Assembly (NCBI GenBank): GCA_024345305.1
Contig: BRON01000005.1
Span: 1-64,000 of the forward strand
DNA length: 64,000 bases
Source of the DNA: Mrakia gelida
Lineage: Eukaryota > Basidiomycota > Tremellomycetes > Cystofilobasidiales > Mrakiaceae
Direction of reading: 5' to 3'
The translations under genes were made by a program, and so were the position numbers. A model generated the notes under the pieces. The model saw nothing but the letters and a program-made list of their open reading frames with translations, was not told the DNA's origin and searched no databases. Below, piece by piece: positions 10,827-23,100 of the stretch (position 1 is its first letter; each line of letters begins with the position of its first letter).

Positions 10827-13800
10827 TCCTCGCGTCTTTGGCTTTCTCTTCTGTTCTACCTTAACTCTCAAGAGCCCTACCCCTGTTTGTGTCTTGCTTT
10901 CCTCTCTCGAAAGATGGAGGAGGGTGGCAAGGGAGAGGGTACGAAAAACGGAGTGGGAGGGGGCATCTATTCAGAAGGTGGGGCAGGCAAAGCAGCAGTA
11001 GCAGCCTACGAAGGGCGCTGAATGAAGAAGAGGGAGAGATGCTGTTGCTGTTGCAGTCCCATCCCAGCCTGCATTGAGACGGATATCTGTGAGAACGGAT
11101 TAGACAGGTCGAAGCTGACAAAGAAACTCATACAGCCCTTCCAGATCCGGGACAGTTGTTTAGAAGGAGGGCGTAGAAGAGAGGAAGAATGAAGAGGAGA
11201 GCAGGGGGGAGGAAACAACAACCTGATCTTCCCCAAAACCGCCCACAACGAGCCTCGTTTCGAGCGTTGCGCTTTCCGGTTTCTGCATTCGCTCTCGAAT
11301 GGGAAGAAGTATTCCAGGCCTCTCCTTGACTCGGTTGGATGTCGCATACTCGGATTAAGGGACTGCCGAAGATGGTTGTCGAACGGAAGTCGGTAAAGCA
11401 AGGCAATCGATGGCGAGTGGTTGGGGAGCGAAGCGAGACTGCTCAGAACGGCGAGTCGAGAACAAACGAGCGAATGTGGGACGCGTGGAGATTCTCACTC
11501 ACGACTGGTTTGAGATGGTGAGATGTATAGTAGGAACAAGTGATCTGCGGGCGTCTTGTTAGTAAAGCTTGAAAAGCGCGGAAGATCTGCTTGATTCCCT
11601 TTCATCTCATTTTCAGAACTTGAGGAGATCTATACATTCCGATGCCGCTACGGCCGATCTGAGCGCGGGCATAGGATGAGCCCTATCGATGTAGTATAGG
11701 GTCATCTTTGGTTCAGTCTTATCGAACTGTATACATGTATAAAATCGAGAGAACGACTTGATTTTCGCTTTCAGCTCATTTTGAGCACTTTGGTTCGCTT
11801 TCGTTTCGTGTTCGCTCTTCTCTCCTTTGGTGGTCGAAACTTGCCCGCGTGAGTTTATTCAGCACCCGAAATGCATACTCTCACAGTTCGCTCCAGGTCC
11901 TAACTCACTTCAGCTCTCACTCAAGTTGGAGTGAAGATCGTCAAATCGAGTGTTTGGAGCTCAACTCACTCCGCTGTGAGATCTATACAATCTGGTCCCG
12001 CTAGGGCTGATCCGGACGCCCCAATCGCTTCATGTATACATGTTTACCATACTCCATACTCTCGTACTCGCTTTCGCTCTCTCGGGTGTCTGCAGGTAGC
12101 AAAAAACAAGATCGATTCGAGTTTTCTCTGGAGCTCGTTCTGAGCGCCTTGATTTCATCTTTGCTCTCCCAGCTGAAACGCGTGGGGGACTTCACCCGCG
12201 AGTCAGGACAAAACTGGAAGCTATACTGATCAGGTCGAAGGTATCAAACGATTGGGTCAGAACACGTAAATTGGGTGAATATCTTCCGACCGAGCGCTCG
12301 GGCCGAATCGAGCGCTCAACAAGATTCAGGTTCAATTTGATCTAGTAACCCGAATGGAATCGGAGGGTACCGAAAGGGGGTGTTCAGGCACAGCCCGTTT
12401 TAAAGGTCGGTCGGGAAGGAAAAGAAAGGAAGCCGGTGATCGGTCGAGAGGTCGGTTCGAAGTTCAAGGGGACGACACGACCAAAGATCGAACCCTGATG
12501 TTGCAGAGCCCTCATCTCAAAGTCCTCCAGGTCCCCCGAATCTTCCGTAGCCTAAAGAAAAGAAAGCAAACGATGCAAAGAGCAGCATCAATCAGTACCG
12601 AGACGGTCGGCGAAAGGAAGGAGGGGGGGGGGAGTGGGGAGCGACTCGAATGGATCAAAACTCACCCGACGCATTGCATTCTCCGAACGGTTGGTTGACT
12701 TTGGTCGAGGTAGACTGTAGTGAAAGATAGTGGAGTCGAGGAACATTGTCAGCGACGACGAAAAACGAGGAGAAGAGCGAAGGAAGGAATCCAAAACGAA
12801 CACTGTTGCGACGCGTCGAGGAAAGGCGAAACGAAGTCAGCTTACGAGTCTGCGAGTAGGCTCTAACCCTCGTGTAGCCGCGAAGCCATGCCTCGAGCCG
12901 ATTGAGTGAACAAAACAAGCTGGAAAGACGCAACTTGATCTCCAAGCATCATGCACGGCCTACACGCTCTCAAATCCTGCTTCATCAAGCTTGGTACAAG
13001 AGTGCGGCTGAGATGCATGCTTTTCAAGAAGAAAGTCCGTCTTCTACGTTAAGCAGATCATGAAACAGGACGGAAGAGATCCGCTTGCAACCTTTGAGCG
13101 ATGCGTTTCGACCGCTGTCTCATTCAGCAGCCACCATCAAGCACCGCTGAACGTGCGACAGCGGTCGACGATCATGCGCCAGAGGAAGCATTCAGGGACA
13201 AAAGTTGAGAGAGGAAGAGGAAATAAGAAGAGACGGACGCGACTTGATCTGTTTCCGCCAACCTCTGGAGTCTGGAGCAGCTGGCCCGACGGTTCTCGTG
13301 ATCTCAGAGAGGGGTGAGGAGTTGAGAGCCGGTCTCCGCTCTCTATAACAGAGGAAGACCCAGTGTTCCGAGATGTAGGGACGTGAATGGGCGGAGAGAA
13401 AGACAGCGTGCCCGTTCGCGCGACGCGAGTTCCCAATTACACGAAGCGAAGGGAGGTCTCTTCTTTGAGCCAACCCCCATTTCGTTCCCGCCAACCTGAT
13501 CAAGTTATCTTCTGCATTCAGCTGGAAGAGACCAGATGAGGGTTGGGGGAAGGAAGGGAGAAAGGCTCCAAGAAGAGGGAGACAAACAAAGATGGCACGC
13601 GTCGCATTCCAGTTCGGAGCTTAGGAGCGGACAAAGAGACAGAATGAGAGCGACATAAACGATGAATGGAAGGCTCTAGCACGCGGAACAATAGACGGAT
13701 CCTGCAAAAGGATGCGAAACCCTAGTAGAGGTGGAAGAGGGAGTGACTCGGAACCAATTGAGACTCAACTTCACTCCCTCGCCACCGCGTTCACTCCATC

Positions 13801-14096
13801 TTGACCAGCTCAACATCTCCCTATCGGAATCCTTCTGAACCCAAACCGAGGCTCCTGCCGGGAGGTATGGATGCGAAGAGGAAGTGCAAAGGGGATGAAG
13901 AGCCGAGACGAGAATGAATGAGGGGTCGACGGGACGACGCGGGGAGGGAGGGATAGAGGATGAGATGAATAGATCAATGAACGAGAGGAGAGAGGTTAAG
14001 ATCAAACCAACGTAAAGGTGGAAAAGAGGAAAACGAAAAACGGGATGAAGAAGATCAAAGGGAGGGGCAGCGCGCTGCGTATTGATATGACTATAG

Positions 14097-14110
14097 AACC
14101 CTAACCCTAA
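14097..14110. repeat. Telomere-like motif (CCCTAA direction)
   Basis: AACCCTAACCCTAA at this position is two units of the fungal-type telomere repeat in the C-rich orientation. An inverted partner lies at 14434-14448. Two units can also act as a telobox-type regulatory motif or arise by chance. Confidence 0.5.
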
Positions 14111-14433
14111 AAGATACCCTCGAGGACCGATGGCAAGGCAGCAGCTCGGAGGGAAGCTTGTTGCCCTACCGTGCATCTGGAAGACTTCGATGAGGCGGGG
14201 AAGGTGTCTAAGGAGCTCCCTACCGTGGACGTGGGAGAGTATGGTGTGATCAGGGATTATTACGCCAGCACTGGTCGGCCCAACTAGGTAAGATCGCGCA
14301 CCTTTTTGGGCCCAGCGTCGACTGGACCGAGTCCGAGAAGAAAGACAGCATCTTACTCACGCTGGCATTGCCTTTCCTTCGTTCGTTCGTGCCATCGACC
14401 TCACAGCATCAAGAGACCGTTCGGTTGGCTGGA

Positions 14434-14448
14434 TTAGGGTTAGGGTTT
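14434..14448. repeat. Telomere-like motif (TTAGGG direction)
   Basis: TTAGGGTTAGGGTTT is the exact reverse complement of the core at 14097-14110, about 325 bases away. Confidence 0.5.
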
Positions 14449-14689
14449 AAGACGAGGGGCAGGAGGAGGAAAGGAATTGCAGGAGGAAAGCGAGGGAAGA
14501 AAGAAAGGAAGAGCGGCTTGGATAGTTTCGGGGGTGGGAGGATCAGTAGGTCGAGGCGGCTTGTGGGATACATAGATATGATCTGAGCGGTTCATGATGT
14601 TTCCTATTGAAGCTAGAAAGAGGAGCTCTAGTACGGATCATCTTAGGGGAAGGCCAACCTCCGCTCCTCGGACCGGGACCGAAGACGTT

Positions 14690-15005
14690 CTTTCACCCCG
14701 TTTCTCAACCCCAGCAGCAGCAATAACTCCACGGACGTACCTCCGTCTCGACTGAGCAGAGACCGAAAAAGAGCGACGGGGAGAACGCCAGGCTCGCGGC
14801 GCTGTTGGCAAATGGAAGGTGAGTTCAATCGACGCGCTTTTGCTTCGTTCCTTCTTCTTCGCTTCCTCAAAACCTTGAACCTGACTTCCTCCCTCCCTCG
14901 CCCTGTTTCGTTGGTTTCCCAGAGAGGACGGCCTTGACGCCTTCTGACGAAAACATCGGATCTTTTCGAGTCCCAGGCGCGCGACTTGTCTCGTCGGTCA
15001 GAACC
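14690..15005 (+). pseudogene. Truncated duplicate of the epsin gene tail
   Basis: The plus strand at 14762-14818 reads in frame as KKSDGENARLAALLANG, matching the penultimate exon of the minus-strand epsin gene (near 25873). It is followed by an intron (GTGAGTT..CCCAG) and then EDGLDAF, as in the last epsin exon. After that a short insertion near 14944 creates a TGA and shifts the frame, although the DNA still matches (AAACATCGGATC, CGAGTCCCAGG, CAGAAC) to about 15005. A CAGCAGCAG stretch near 14713 may be part of the Gln-rich region. Because the intron is kept, this is a DNA-level duplication, not a retrocopy. It is not expected to give a working protein. Confidence 0.8.
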
Positions 15006-16232
15006 TTTTTCCCTTTATATCCTCGTTCTATCCCTTCCTTTCTCCTTCTCGTCCTCGTCTCTTCCTCCTTTCCTCCACGGCTGCTCTCGGTCCGACCATC
15101 CATCGCTGCAAAGCTTCCTTGTCCGACGGACCTTCTGCAGCTCTAGATGAAGCATTTCTCGCAGGCCGTGGGGGTCAGCTTGGAGGGGATCCTAAGGAGA
15201 AACGGCTTGTAGCGTTGTCGAGAGAAGAGGAGACGCGACGTCACTCTCCATCTCCCTCCCCTTCTTCTTTCCCTCTCCTTCTCTCGCTCCCCGCTCGCAT
15301 CTCTCTCTCTACTTTATTCTCTGCATCCGTCTTCTTTCCATCTTCTTCCCTTCTTCTCTTTTTCATCCTTCTTCTCTCTTCTATTCATTCGGCTCTTGTC
15401 GTCGCGTCGTCAAATCTCATCGACTCCTCGTCCCCTCGTGCTCCGCCGGCTGATCCACTCCTTGAGGCGTTTCTTTCGCCTGGGTTGGATGAGCCGGATG
15501 CAAAGAGAGGAAATGTAGAGTCAGAGAGTGCAGAAGAGACGCGATGGGGAATTGAGAGGAGCTGAGTGTAACCATTCGGCGCTCAGAACTGCTTCTGAGC
15601 TTCGTTTCCCTTTCCGCGCTCTTCTGATCTCTGCCTCTTTCCCTGCTACAGATGAGGGATCCTCCTCCTTACCGCCCCTTGCGCAACATAGACGGCTACT
15701 GCTCGGATTCCTGGCGGTGATAACTTTGGGAGAGAGAAGGCAGGAAGGGGGGAGAAGCGCAAGACACGAGGTCTTTTTGTCCTGATTGAGCTCTCTCTGG
15801 CGCAATTGTGGCTCGATTTTTTCTCTCCTTCTCACAACTACTCCTCCTCAAGATGAAAACTACACCTGGGAGTTGAAACCAGTTCCCAAAGAAGGACTGA
15901 AGGAAGGAGGGGGAAAACGGCAGGACAAAAAGCGACGCGTCGTTCCTCTGCCCTTCCTTCCTTCTTCTTCTCTCTCGTTCTCCATCAATTCCGGATGGAT
16001 TTTGTTCCCCTTCGGAATGCGAGAACTCAGGGACGGATGTAATACATTGCATGACTCAGAACCGTCCAAAAAACGTTGAAGCAGGAGGAAATCAAGACCT
16101 TCAAAAGGAAGGGAAAGTCGCGTCTCAGCGCTTCCTTTCTTTCTTCCCGTTCCGCAATCCTCCTCTGTCCATGCAATATCCCCCTCCTCCAATCCTAAGA
16201 TATCTACGCAGCCTCCATCTCTCCCCTCCCTC
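15006..16232. other. Intergenic, no gene recognised
   Basis: Pyrimidine-rich plus strand, with several unconnected frames below 150 codons and no recognisable domain or consistent splice chain. Confidence 0.4.
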
Positions 16233-17860
16233 CTAAAGGTCATACTTGATGTGATCTTTGAGCCAGTCAAGCGACATTGGATGATTCCTATCGGTCAAGA
16301 AAGATCGAATGGTGGGAGTCTCTTTGTGAAGAATGATGAGCTCCAGGAAGGGTTGGTGAACGGTCTCCCTGTCAGAGGGAGAAGGGCCCGCGAGAAGAAG
16401 GGGAGAGTCAGTGTCTCCGAAGATGAGAGGAAGAAAAAGAAACGAAGACGCACCAAGTGCATTTCCAACCGTAAGCGTCGTAAACATCTATGTGCCTCAC
16501 CCCCCCTTTCAAATGCTCCGCCTTTCCCACCGTCTCCTTGACTGCTGCCACAACGCCGCACGCCCTCTTCATCCAACGAGCAGCCGACCCCCTCGAGGTT
16601 TTGGGACCCAACTTCTTGACTGGACGCACCTTGGCAGACTTGGAGGTTAGCGGCACCTCCCTTGCCGCCCTGACATAGTCAACGTACGTCTGCTCTAGTC
16701 CTTCTCATTGGTGGGTACGGATTGGTCGTGGGGGTAATCGTGTCCAGAACGTAGACATAGTGTGTCGGGGAGGTATTGTTGGTCTGGACGAGGGAGGTTC
16801 AGTCAGCACTTCAAGGGAAGGGAAAGAAGAGCAGGACGCAACTAACCGGAGCTGAGGGAGGAAGGTGAGCGGCCAGCGGAGCGACAGGAAGCTGGGTAGG
16901 TTCGCCGAATGCCACGTTGAAGGTGAGCGAGTGGCCGGAGAGGGGGTTGAAGGACGGAGGTAGATGGCGGATGGGGTCTTCGCCGAAGTTGAGAAGACTG
17001 TTGACAGACGGCAGGGGGATGGATGCGGAGGGGTGGTCCAGATGGAGGATTGTGAGGGTGAAGGGGACATTTTTGAGGGCGTGGTCCAGGAGCATGACGG
17101 AGAAGATGCGTTTGTTGAGGTCCAAGACGCGGAAATAGTGAAGTCCAGGGCCACTTCGGTGCACGGGGATGCTGGTAGGAATGTTGAGGACAGGCCCCGG
17201 AGATGCGACCAAGGTGACGTTTACCTCCAACTCGACGACCTTGGGCTGTTTGTTGATGGATCCGATTGATGAACTGGAGGAGGCTTGAGCATTCAAGAGA
17301 GGAGACTGAACGGAGGAGGGAGGGCATGAGTGATGGTCCGGAGAAGGGAGGGAGACACGGAAGAACCGGTTTTCGTCTCCTTCTCCATCTCCAGCTGAGA
17401 GTCGATGTCCTCCTCGTCCTTGTTGGCCTCTTCTACACCCAACCCTCCCTCTTGCCCTGGAGGTTGAGCTGGGGGCTACATGGGAAGAAAAGGAAGGTGA
17501 AAGAGAAGAGGTGTCAAGCTTGGAAAGGAAAGGAGATGGGGAGGAGGGAAGACAGAGGCGAGGAAGCTCACCAAAAGGGGACCTCCGGCAAGAAGGTTGC
17601 TGAGGGCCATTGGAGACCTTCCTTTTCCTCGGTTTCCAGCCACGGGGCTATAAGAGGGAGAGGGAGGAGCGAGGTCAGAGTACTGAAAAGGTGGAGAAAC
17701 GGCAAGGAATGGGAGGGAGGAAGGCATGGGCTTTGCTTCGCCGGCAGAGCTTGCTTGGGACGTACGGAGTCTCTGATTTCGCTGCCTCAAGCAAAGGAGA
17801 GCTCAGTTGAGAGCTGGTAGAGCGCTCGCCGGTGTAGGAGGGAGCAGACTGATCTGACAT
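16233..17860 (-). CDS. Conserved-looking protein of unknown function
   Basis: Minus-strand gene starting at the ATG 17860-17858 (MSDQSAPSYTGERS) and ending at TAG 16235-16233. Exon 1 joins through a GTACGT..TTATAG intron to an exon ending LSNLLAGGPLL, then to a long exon (about 17476-16848) that begins PPAQPPGQEGG, has an acidic stretch EEANKDEEDIDSQ, and contains KVVELEVNVTLVASP and GPGLHYFRVLDLNKR, suggestive of a beta-rich fold. Later exons carry the basic KVRPVKKLGPKTSRG and the well-defined end DAYGWKCTW|ETVHQPFLEL..DWLKDHIKYDL, joined in phase. One junction near 16740-16700 is unresolved. I do not recognise the family. Confidence 0.55.
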
Positions 17861-18897
17861 AAAGCTAGCAGGTGGCGGTTGGTGGCAAAGGAGACAGCGA
17901 ACAGGTCTCGACCTCGCAAGTCCGACCGACGCCCCGCAGCGAAGGAGATGCGAATCGCAAGCGAGGCTCAGGAGGGCTTCTGAGTTCGAAAGCTAACCAA
18001 ACCATTGAAACCTGCAAAACTCAAGTCCAAAACATCGACTTTCTCTGCTCCTGCACCAGGAATCTTCTGCAAAGTATGTTTTGAGGACTGTTTCATCTTC
18101 AGTACGTATTGATGTATCCCGAAATCAATTTTCAGCTCGTCACGTCCCCTATAGAACTCAGCAGCGAGGCTCAAAGATTCCAGTCTGCCCAACCAATCTT
18201 CTTTTCTGCCGGCTGTGAAGCGCAATTTTTCCCGCCGAGGCTGATACGGGAGAACCAGGCTTGCTAGATAACGCTGCTTCCAGAAAATTCTTACAAAGAG
18301 GCTGCTTAGAGTCTCTGTGTTGAGCACAACGGGGATGAGACGAAATCAAAACAAAGCGTTTGGGCACGCTGATGTTGTTTCCCTTCATCACCAGCTTTGA
18401 CGGACGCCGAGACTTCTGAAAACAAAGCGAGACCTTCTCGGGAGAAGGGGAAGTTATGTCTGAAAGGAAAGCGACCCGAAAATTTGATTTCTCATGGATG
18501 AATAGAGGCGGACACGTCAGGTCTCTTGCACGTGCGTTTTTGCACTTTCTCCCCTCAAGTTAATTATTTTCCCCTCTCCCAGTGACTTCTTGGTCTCCGG
18601 ATATAAAATAGCGTCAGCCTCAGGCCAAAACTGAGGACACAACAGGAGGAGACTCTGAAAACGAGAGGAAAGAAGGGAGGGGAGCCGCCGACCCTCCTCT
18701 CGCTTCCAACGCCCGCGAGCTCCCTTGCCTTCTTTTCCCTTCCGTCTCCTCTTCCTCCTCTCCCCCCTTCTCCTCCCCACCCACCAGTCCAGCCCTATCA
18801 ACCTTCCGCCTACGATTCCCCCTCTCTATATCTCTCTCCCTTCTCCTCTCTAGTCCTCCCCTTCCCTCCGCCTCCCTCCCGAGGGACCCGAGCTCAG
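17861..18897. other. Intergenic, no gene recognised
   Basis: No exon chain or RNA gene seen. The stretch from 18700 to 18895 is strongly pyrimidine-rich on the plus strand, as in 5' regions of other genes here. Confidence 0.4.
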
Positions 18898-19624
18898 CAT
18901 GAGCAGGTGGGTTCCTTTCTTTGGACGGAACCGAAGACGGTAGACTTTACCCTCTACCGCTCTAGCCTCTCCCCCAGAGCGCCACCTGTTTTCCTGCCCG
19001 ACTGGCGTGCTGTCAACGGTCCCTTGGGGTTTCAAGCGAGGAAGAAAGGACGAGGGGAGGATGAAGGAAGAACGCTTCGCTCTCGGTCGTCGCTTAGGGT
19101 CGTTCGCTGACTCCTTCGGTCTTCCAGCCATCAAGAAGGAGTCAACGTTGGATAAGGCCACTTCAGCATCTGGGAGATCGTGCACATATCGGCGACGCAA
19201 CCTTGTTTTTCAGCGATCTTTCCCTCGAACGAACAGCAACCTCAAGTCAACTCCCAACGGCCATCTCCTCTCCCTCCCTTCCTCCCTTCCCTCCCCTCCT
19301 TCTCCCGTTCTCTCGCTCCCTCGCTCGGTGGTCGGACTTTCTTCAACGAGACTCGTCGTACTTGGCGGCGTCGGTATCGGTGTTGGCGACATTCCTACGA
19401 GGTGAGTGAAACGACGAGACGAGGGAGACGCGAGAGATATGTAAGGGAAGAGGTGTGAGCTCGAAGCTGACCTGAGCCCTTCCTCCCTTCCTTCGTTCGC
19501 TCGTTCATTCTAGTCGAAAATCGACCTCGGAGATCTTTCTCTAGAGACCCAGATAGTGGTGAGACGGAGTGTGAGAGATCGGTCTTGGAAGAAGGGAAAG
19601 AAAGAGGGAGAGCGCGCGACGTCG
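18898..19624 (+). CDS. Possible small multi-exon gene (uncertain)
   Basis: An ATG at 18899, a donor GTGGGT and an acceptor near 19133-19140 with a GCTGAC branch could open a frame that reads GDATLFFSDLSLERTATSS, later WSDFLQRDSSYLAASVSV, a donor GTGAGT near 19402, and after a TAG acceptor at about 19513 the block SKIDLGDLSLETQIV. These pieces look protein-like, but several alternative junctions exist and the family is not recognised. The retrotransposon at 19833 sits about 200 bases downstream and may have displaced its 3' end. Confidence 0.25.
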
Positions 19625-19827
19625 AGCTTCACTTCACTTGTCGGCTCTCTCCCTCTCCCTCTCTCTCTCCCTCGTTTCCCCCCTTCTTTCCCTCTCCCCT
19701 TTTGTCCATCTTTCATCTCGCCAGTTCTAGTCTTTTCCTCTTTCCTTTCCTCCCTCGCTTTCCTTCCGTCATCGTTCCGTCACCGACTCTTCCTTCCTCC
19801 TCAACCCTTTCCCATAACGCGTTCACA

Positions 19828-19832
19828 TCTTG
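19828..19832. other. Target-site duplication, left copy
   Basis: TCTTG immediately before the 5' LTR; the same five bases follow the 3' LTR at 24670-24674. A 5-bp duplication is the usual footprint of Ty1/copia integration. Confidence 0.95.
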
Positions 19833-20059
19833 TGTTGGAAGGTGGCGACTCGCAGAGAGATCTTACGTAGTAGCTTAGTAACGCGTCTCGTTCAGTCCCC
19901 TTGGTAGTAACCATTCTTCGTAAACAGCTTTGTAAGCTACCTTCAGATCACGTGACCATTTCCATAGTATATAAACCTTTCGAGTAGCTAGCTTTATACA
20001 ATAAGCTTTGAACCACATCCTGCAGACATCCCTAAGCTCAAGTGGACGACCCAACAACA
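19833..20059 (+). repeat. 5' LTR
   Basis: 227 bases, TG..CA termini within the inverted ends TGTTGG / CCAACA. Contains a TATA box (see 19968). Identical to 24443-24669. Confidence 0.96.
19968..19975 (+). promoter_or_regulatory. TATA box of the LTR promoter
   Basis: TATATAAA inside the LTR, about 138 bases before the gag-pol start codon; expected to set the start of the genomic RNA. Confidence 0.6.
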
Positions 20060-20075
20060 CGTTATCAGCACCAGT
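20060..20075 (+). other. Putative minus-strand primer-binding site
   Basis: The bases directly after the 5' LTR, CGTTATCAGCACC, resemble the TATCAG-type primer site used by copia elements (internal part of initiator Met tRNA). The priming tRNA was not verified. Confidence 0.5.
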
Positions 20076-20105
20076 TCGCCACCACCCGCTCAGCAATCCT
20101 TCGTT

Positions 20106-23100
20106 ATGTCAAGCAACTACTCCAAGAAGCTGGATCACAAGCTGTTCAAGCTCACTGCTCTCGATGGTACCAACTACGAGACGTGGTCAGTAAGGATGGA
20201 GATCGCTTTTGGAGAAGCAGGAATCAAGCCCGTCGTCCTCGGTACGAAAACCAGGCCCAACCTCACCCCGGAAATTATGGAAAAGGACACCACCGGACAA
20301 GAGGTCGTGAAGCAGCAGAACAACGTCAAGGACATCGAAGAATGGGACCTTATGGACGAGTTCGCGCTCCACAGGATTCAAATGGCGGTCAGTGACCGAG
20401 AACTACCTCGGATCCGGAACTGCAAACACGCAAAGGAGGCATGGGATCTTCTGAGGAAGACTCACAAGGTGGAAGGAGGAGCGGGAGAGGTCATGGCCAT
20501 CCGAAGGATGAGGGACCTCAAGATGGAGGAGGGAGAACCAGTACAGGAGTACATCGACGAATTCCAAAGGATCATCGACGACATGTCAGCTCTCGGCCTC
20601 AACATCCCAGACAGGATGAGCTCAATGTTCTTCCTCAGTGGATTACCTGCATCACTCGAACAATTCATTCAACACCAAACGCTCCAGGCGCAAGAATCAA
20701 AACAAGAACTCAACCCAACCGCCGTCGCCACATCCCTCCTCATCCACGTAAGGACTCACGAGTCTCTCAAACCGACAGGTACTTCATCGTCGAAGGAAAC
20801 AGCCCTCCTAGTCGACAAGAGGACCGCCAAGTGCCATCACTGCAACAAGGTCGGACACTTCAAGTTGGAGTGCTGGGAGTTGAATGGAGGAAAGCCCACG
20901 GGGCAAGGACAAGGTGGAAAGGGAAGGAAGTTCGGGAAGGGGAAGAAGGAGAACAAGGGGAACTGGAAGGATAGGGAAGAGGCGCACCTCGTAGACTACG
21001 GTCTTCAAGCAGGATCCGACATCGCGACGTCGGCCCAAGCGCTCTTCGCTCAAACCAAGCATGGATACATCGCCGATAGTGGAGCATCAAACCACATCGT
21101 CGGGGACCGGGAACGCTTCGTAACATACAAGGCGCACAACGGAACGGTCACGACGGCCAACGGATCAATCGTTCAGATCCTCGGCATCGGCTCCATCCAC
21201 CTCCAGACCACCGTGAAAGGATCAAGGAAGGCCTTCACCATCTCCGACGTATACCACATCCCAGGGTTCAGCAACCTCATCAGTATCGGTCAACTCGGTA
21301 ACAAAGGAGTCGAGACCAGGTTCCCCAGCAAGGGGACAACCCAAACCAACAAGCGATGCCAGTTCCTTCGAGACGGATCGCTGTTCATGGAGGGAAAAGA
21401 GGTGTCGAAGAACCTCTACATGCTGGACGTGAGCGACTTCAAGGGAGTCGGCTCAGGAGGAGAAGACGTAGCACTCGCGGCAACAGGAGTCGACAAGATC
21501 GAGGTCCTTCATCGCCGGCTCGGTCACGCTTCTATCTCCGCCATGGAGGAGTTGTCTCGTCAGAAGCTCCTACCAACCTTCACCAAAAAGGACATCATCG
21601 GATTCAAGGAAAGGATCTGCGTACCTTGCGTCGAAGGGAAACAACATCGAACTCCATTCCCCACCTCCACCACCAAAACCACTTCACCTCTCGAACTCGT
21701 CCACACGGATCTCGCCGGACCGATGCCAATCGCCTCGGCTCAAGGAATGCGTTACATGATGACGATCTGGGACGACTTCAGCAACTACCACTGGTCGTTC
21801 GCATTGAAGAGGAAGTCGGAAACACTGGCAACATTCATCACCTGGAGGAAAAGGGAGGAGAAAAGGACCAATCACGTCGTCAAACGGATCAGGTCAGACA
21901 ACGGTGGGGAATACACGTCGAAGGACTACGAGTTCTATCTCCGGGACGAAGGAATCACCAAGGAAACGACTATCCCACACACACCGCAACAAAACGGCAA
22001 GGCCGAACGAGGAATGCGAACCATCGAGGAGAAGATCACCTGCGCGCTACGAGACGCGAGGGACCTCGACGGATCCTACTGGGCGGAAGCCATGAACTAC
22101 GCCACATACACAATCAACCGCATTCCCTCATCCTCAGTCAACTCTCAAACCCCCTACCAAGCCTACTACAAAAGGAAGCCCGACCTCACTGCAATGCGGA
22201 CGTTCGGAGCTCTCGCTTACGCGCTCAACCTTCAAAAGATCAAGCATCAACCCAAGAGCATCAAGTGCATCTTCCTCGGATACGGCGATCTCAACGGGAA
22301 GAAGGCCTATCGACTTCAGGTCCATGGAGATCCCAAGCGGTCGATCCTTCATTCTCGGGACGTTATCTTCGACGAAACACGTGGAGTCCACCAGACGGTG
22401 GAGCTACCAGGAATGGGACAAGCCGGAATCAAGGAGGACCACAAGGAGGAGGAAGAAGAAGAGAAGGAACTGGAGGAGGACAAAGGAGAGGAACAGCACC
22501 TACTCAAGTCCAACCAACAAGACCCGGTCAGGGGGACCGAGGCAAGGAAACCCAACCCATCACGCGTCAAGCACTCCTACACTTACGAGCCCATCATCGA
22601 TGAACCGGCTGTCGATTTGAGTGGGAGCTACGGACGAGGTCAACGGAACAAGAAGCCATTCACAGGAACAGGAGACTCGGCAAGATTTGTCCAGACGGAC
22701 TACGACATCACCGACTTCATTTCGGAGGACTTCGCCGGACACGCTCAAGCGACGCAACCCAAACTCGAGGATCTTCCACCACCCTCCGTCCCAGATACAT
22801 ACGGAGAAGCCATGGCGTCGGAGCACGCATACTTCTGGAGGGAAGCGATGGACGAAGAGATGGAGTCGATGGAAGGGAACGGAGTCTTTGAACTCACAGA
22901 GCTACCCTCAGGATCAAAAACGGTCAGAGGTCGCTGGGTTTACGCGCTCAAGAAAGGAGCCGACGGGAGGATTACTCGCTTCAAAGCCAGATGGGTCGCC
23001 AAGGGATTCAGTCAGCAAGAAGGAGTCGACTACGTCGAGACGTACGCACCGGTATCAAAGCTCAACTCACTCAGGATCGTCCTCGCCATCGCAGCATCGG

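Larger units (their letters stand above)
10827..14689. other. Gene-poor stretch with degenerate repeats
   Basis: I find no convincing exon chain here. The segment 11500-12250 is more AT-rich and contains loosely repeated motifs: GAGATCTATACA followed by a CCGCTA-GG-C-GATC core at about 11630-11675 and again at 11978-12020, and ATACATGT near 11732 and 12033. A G homopolymer sits near 12612. Telomere-like motifs are listed separately. The region reads as decayed repeat DNA. Confidence 0.4.

Noticed and set aside
13676..14176. 166-codon minus-strand frame in the gene-poor region
   Set aside because: No domain, no splice context, and it overlaps the telomere-like motif; treated as chance.
21356..22603. 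415-codon frame within the copia element
   Set aside because: Arg/Ser/His-rich +1 shadow of the integrase region; the main frame carries all enzyme motifs.
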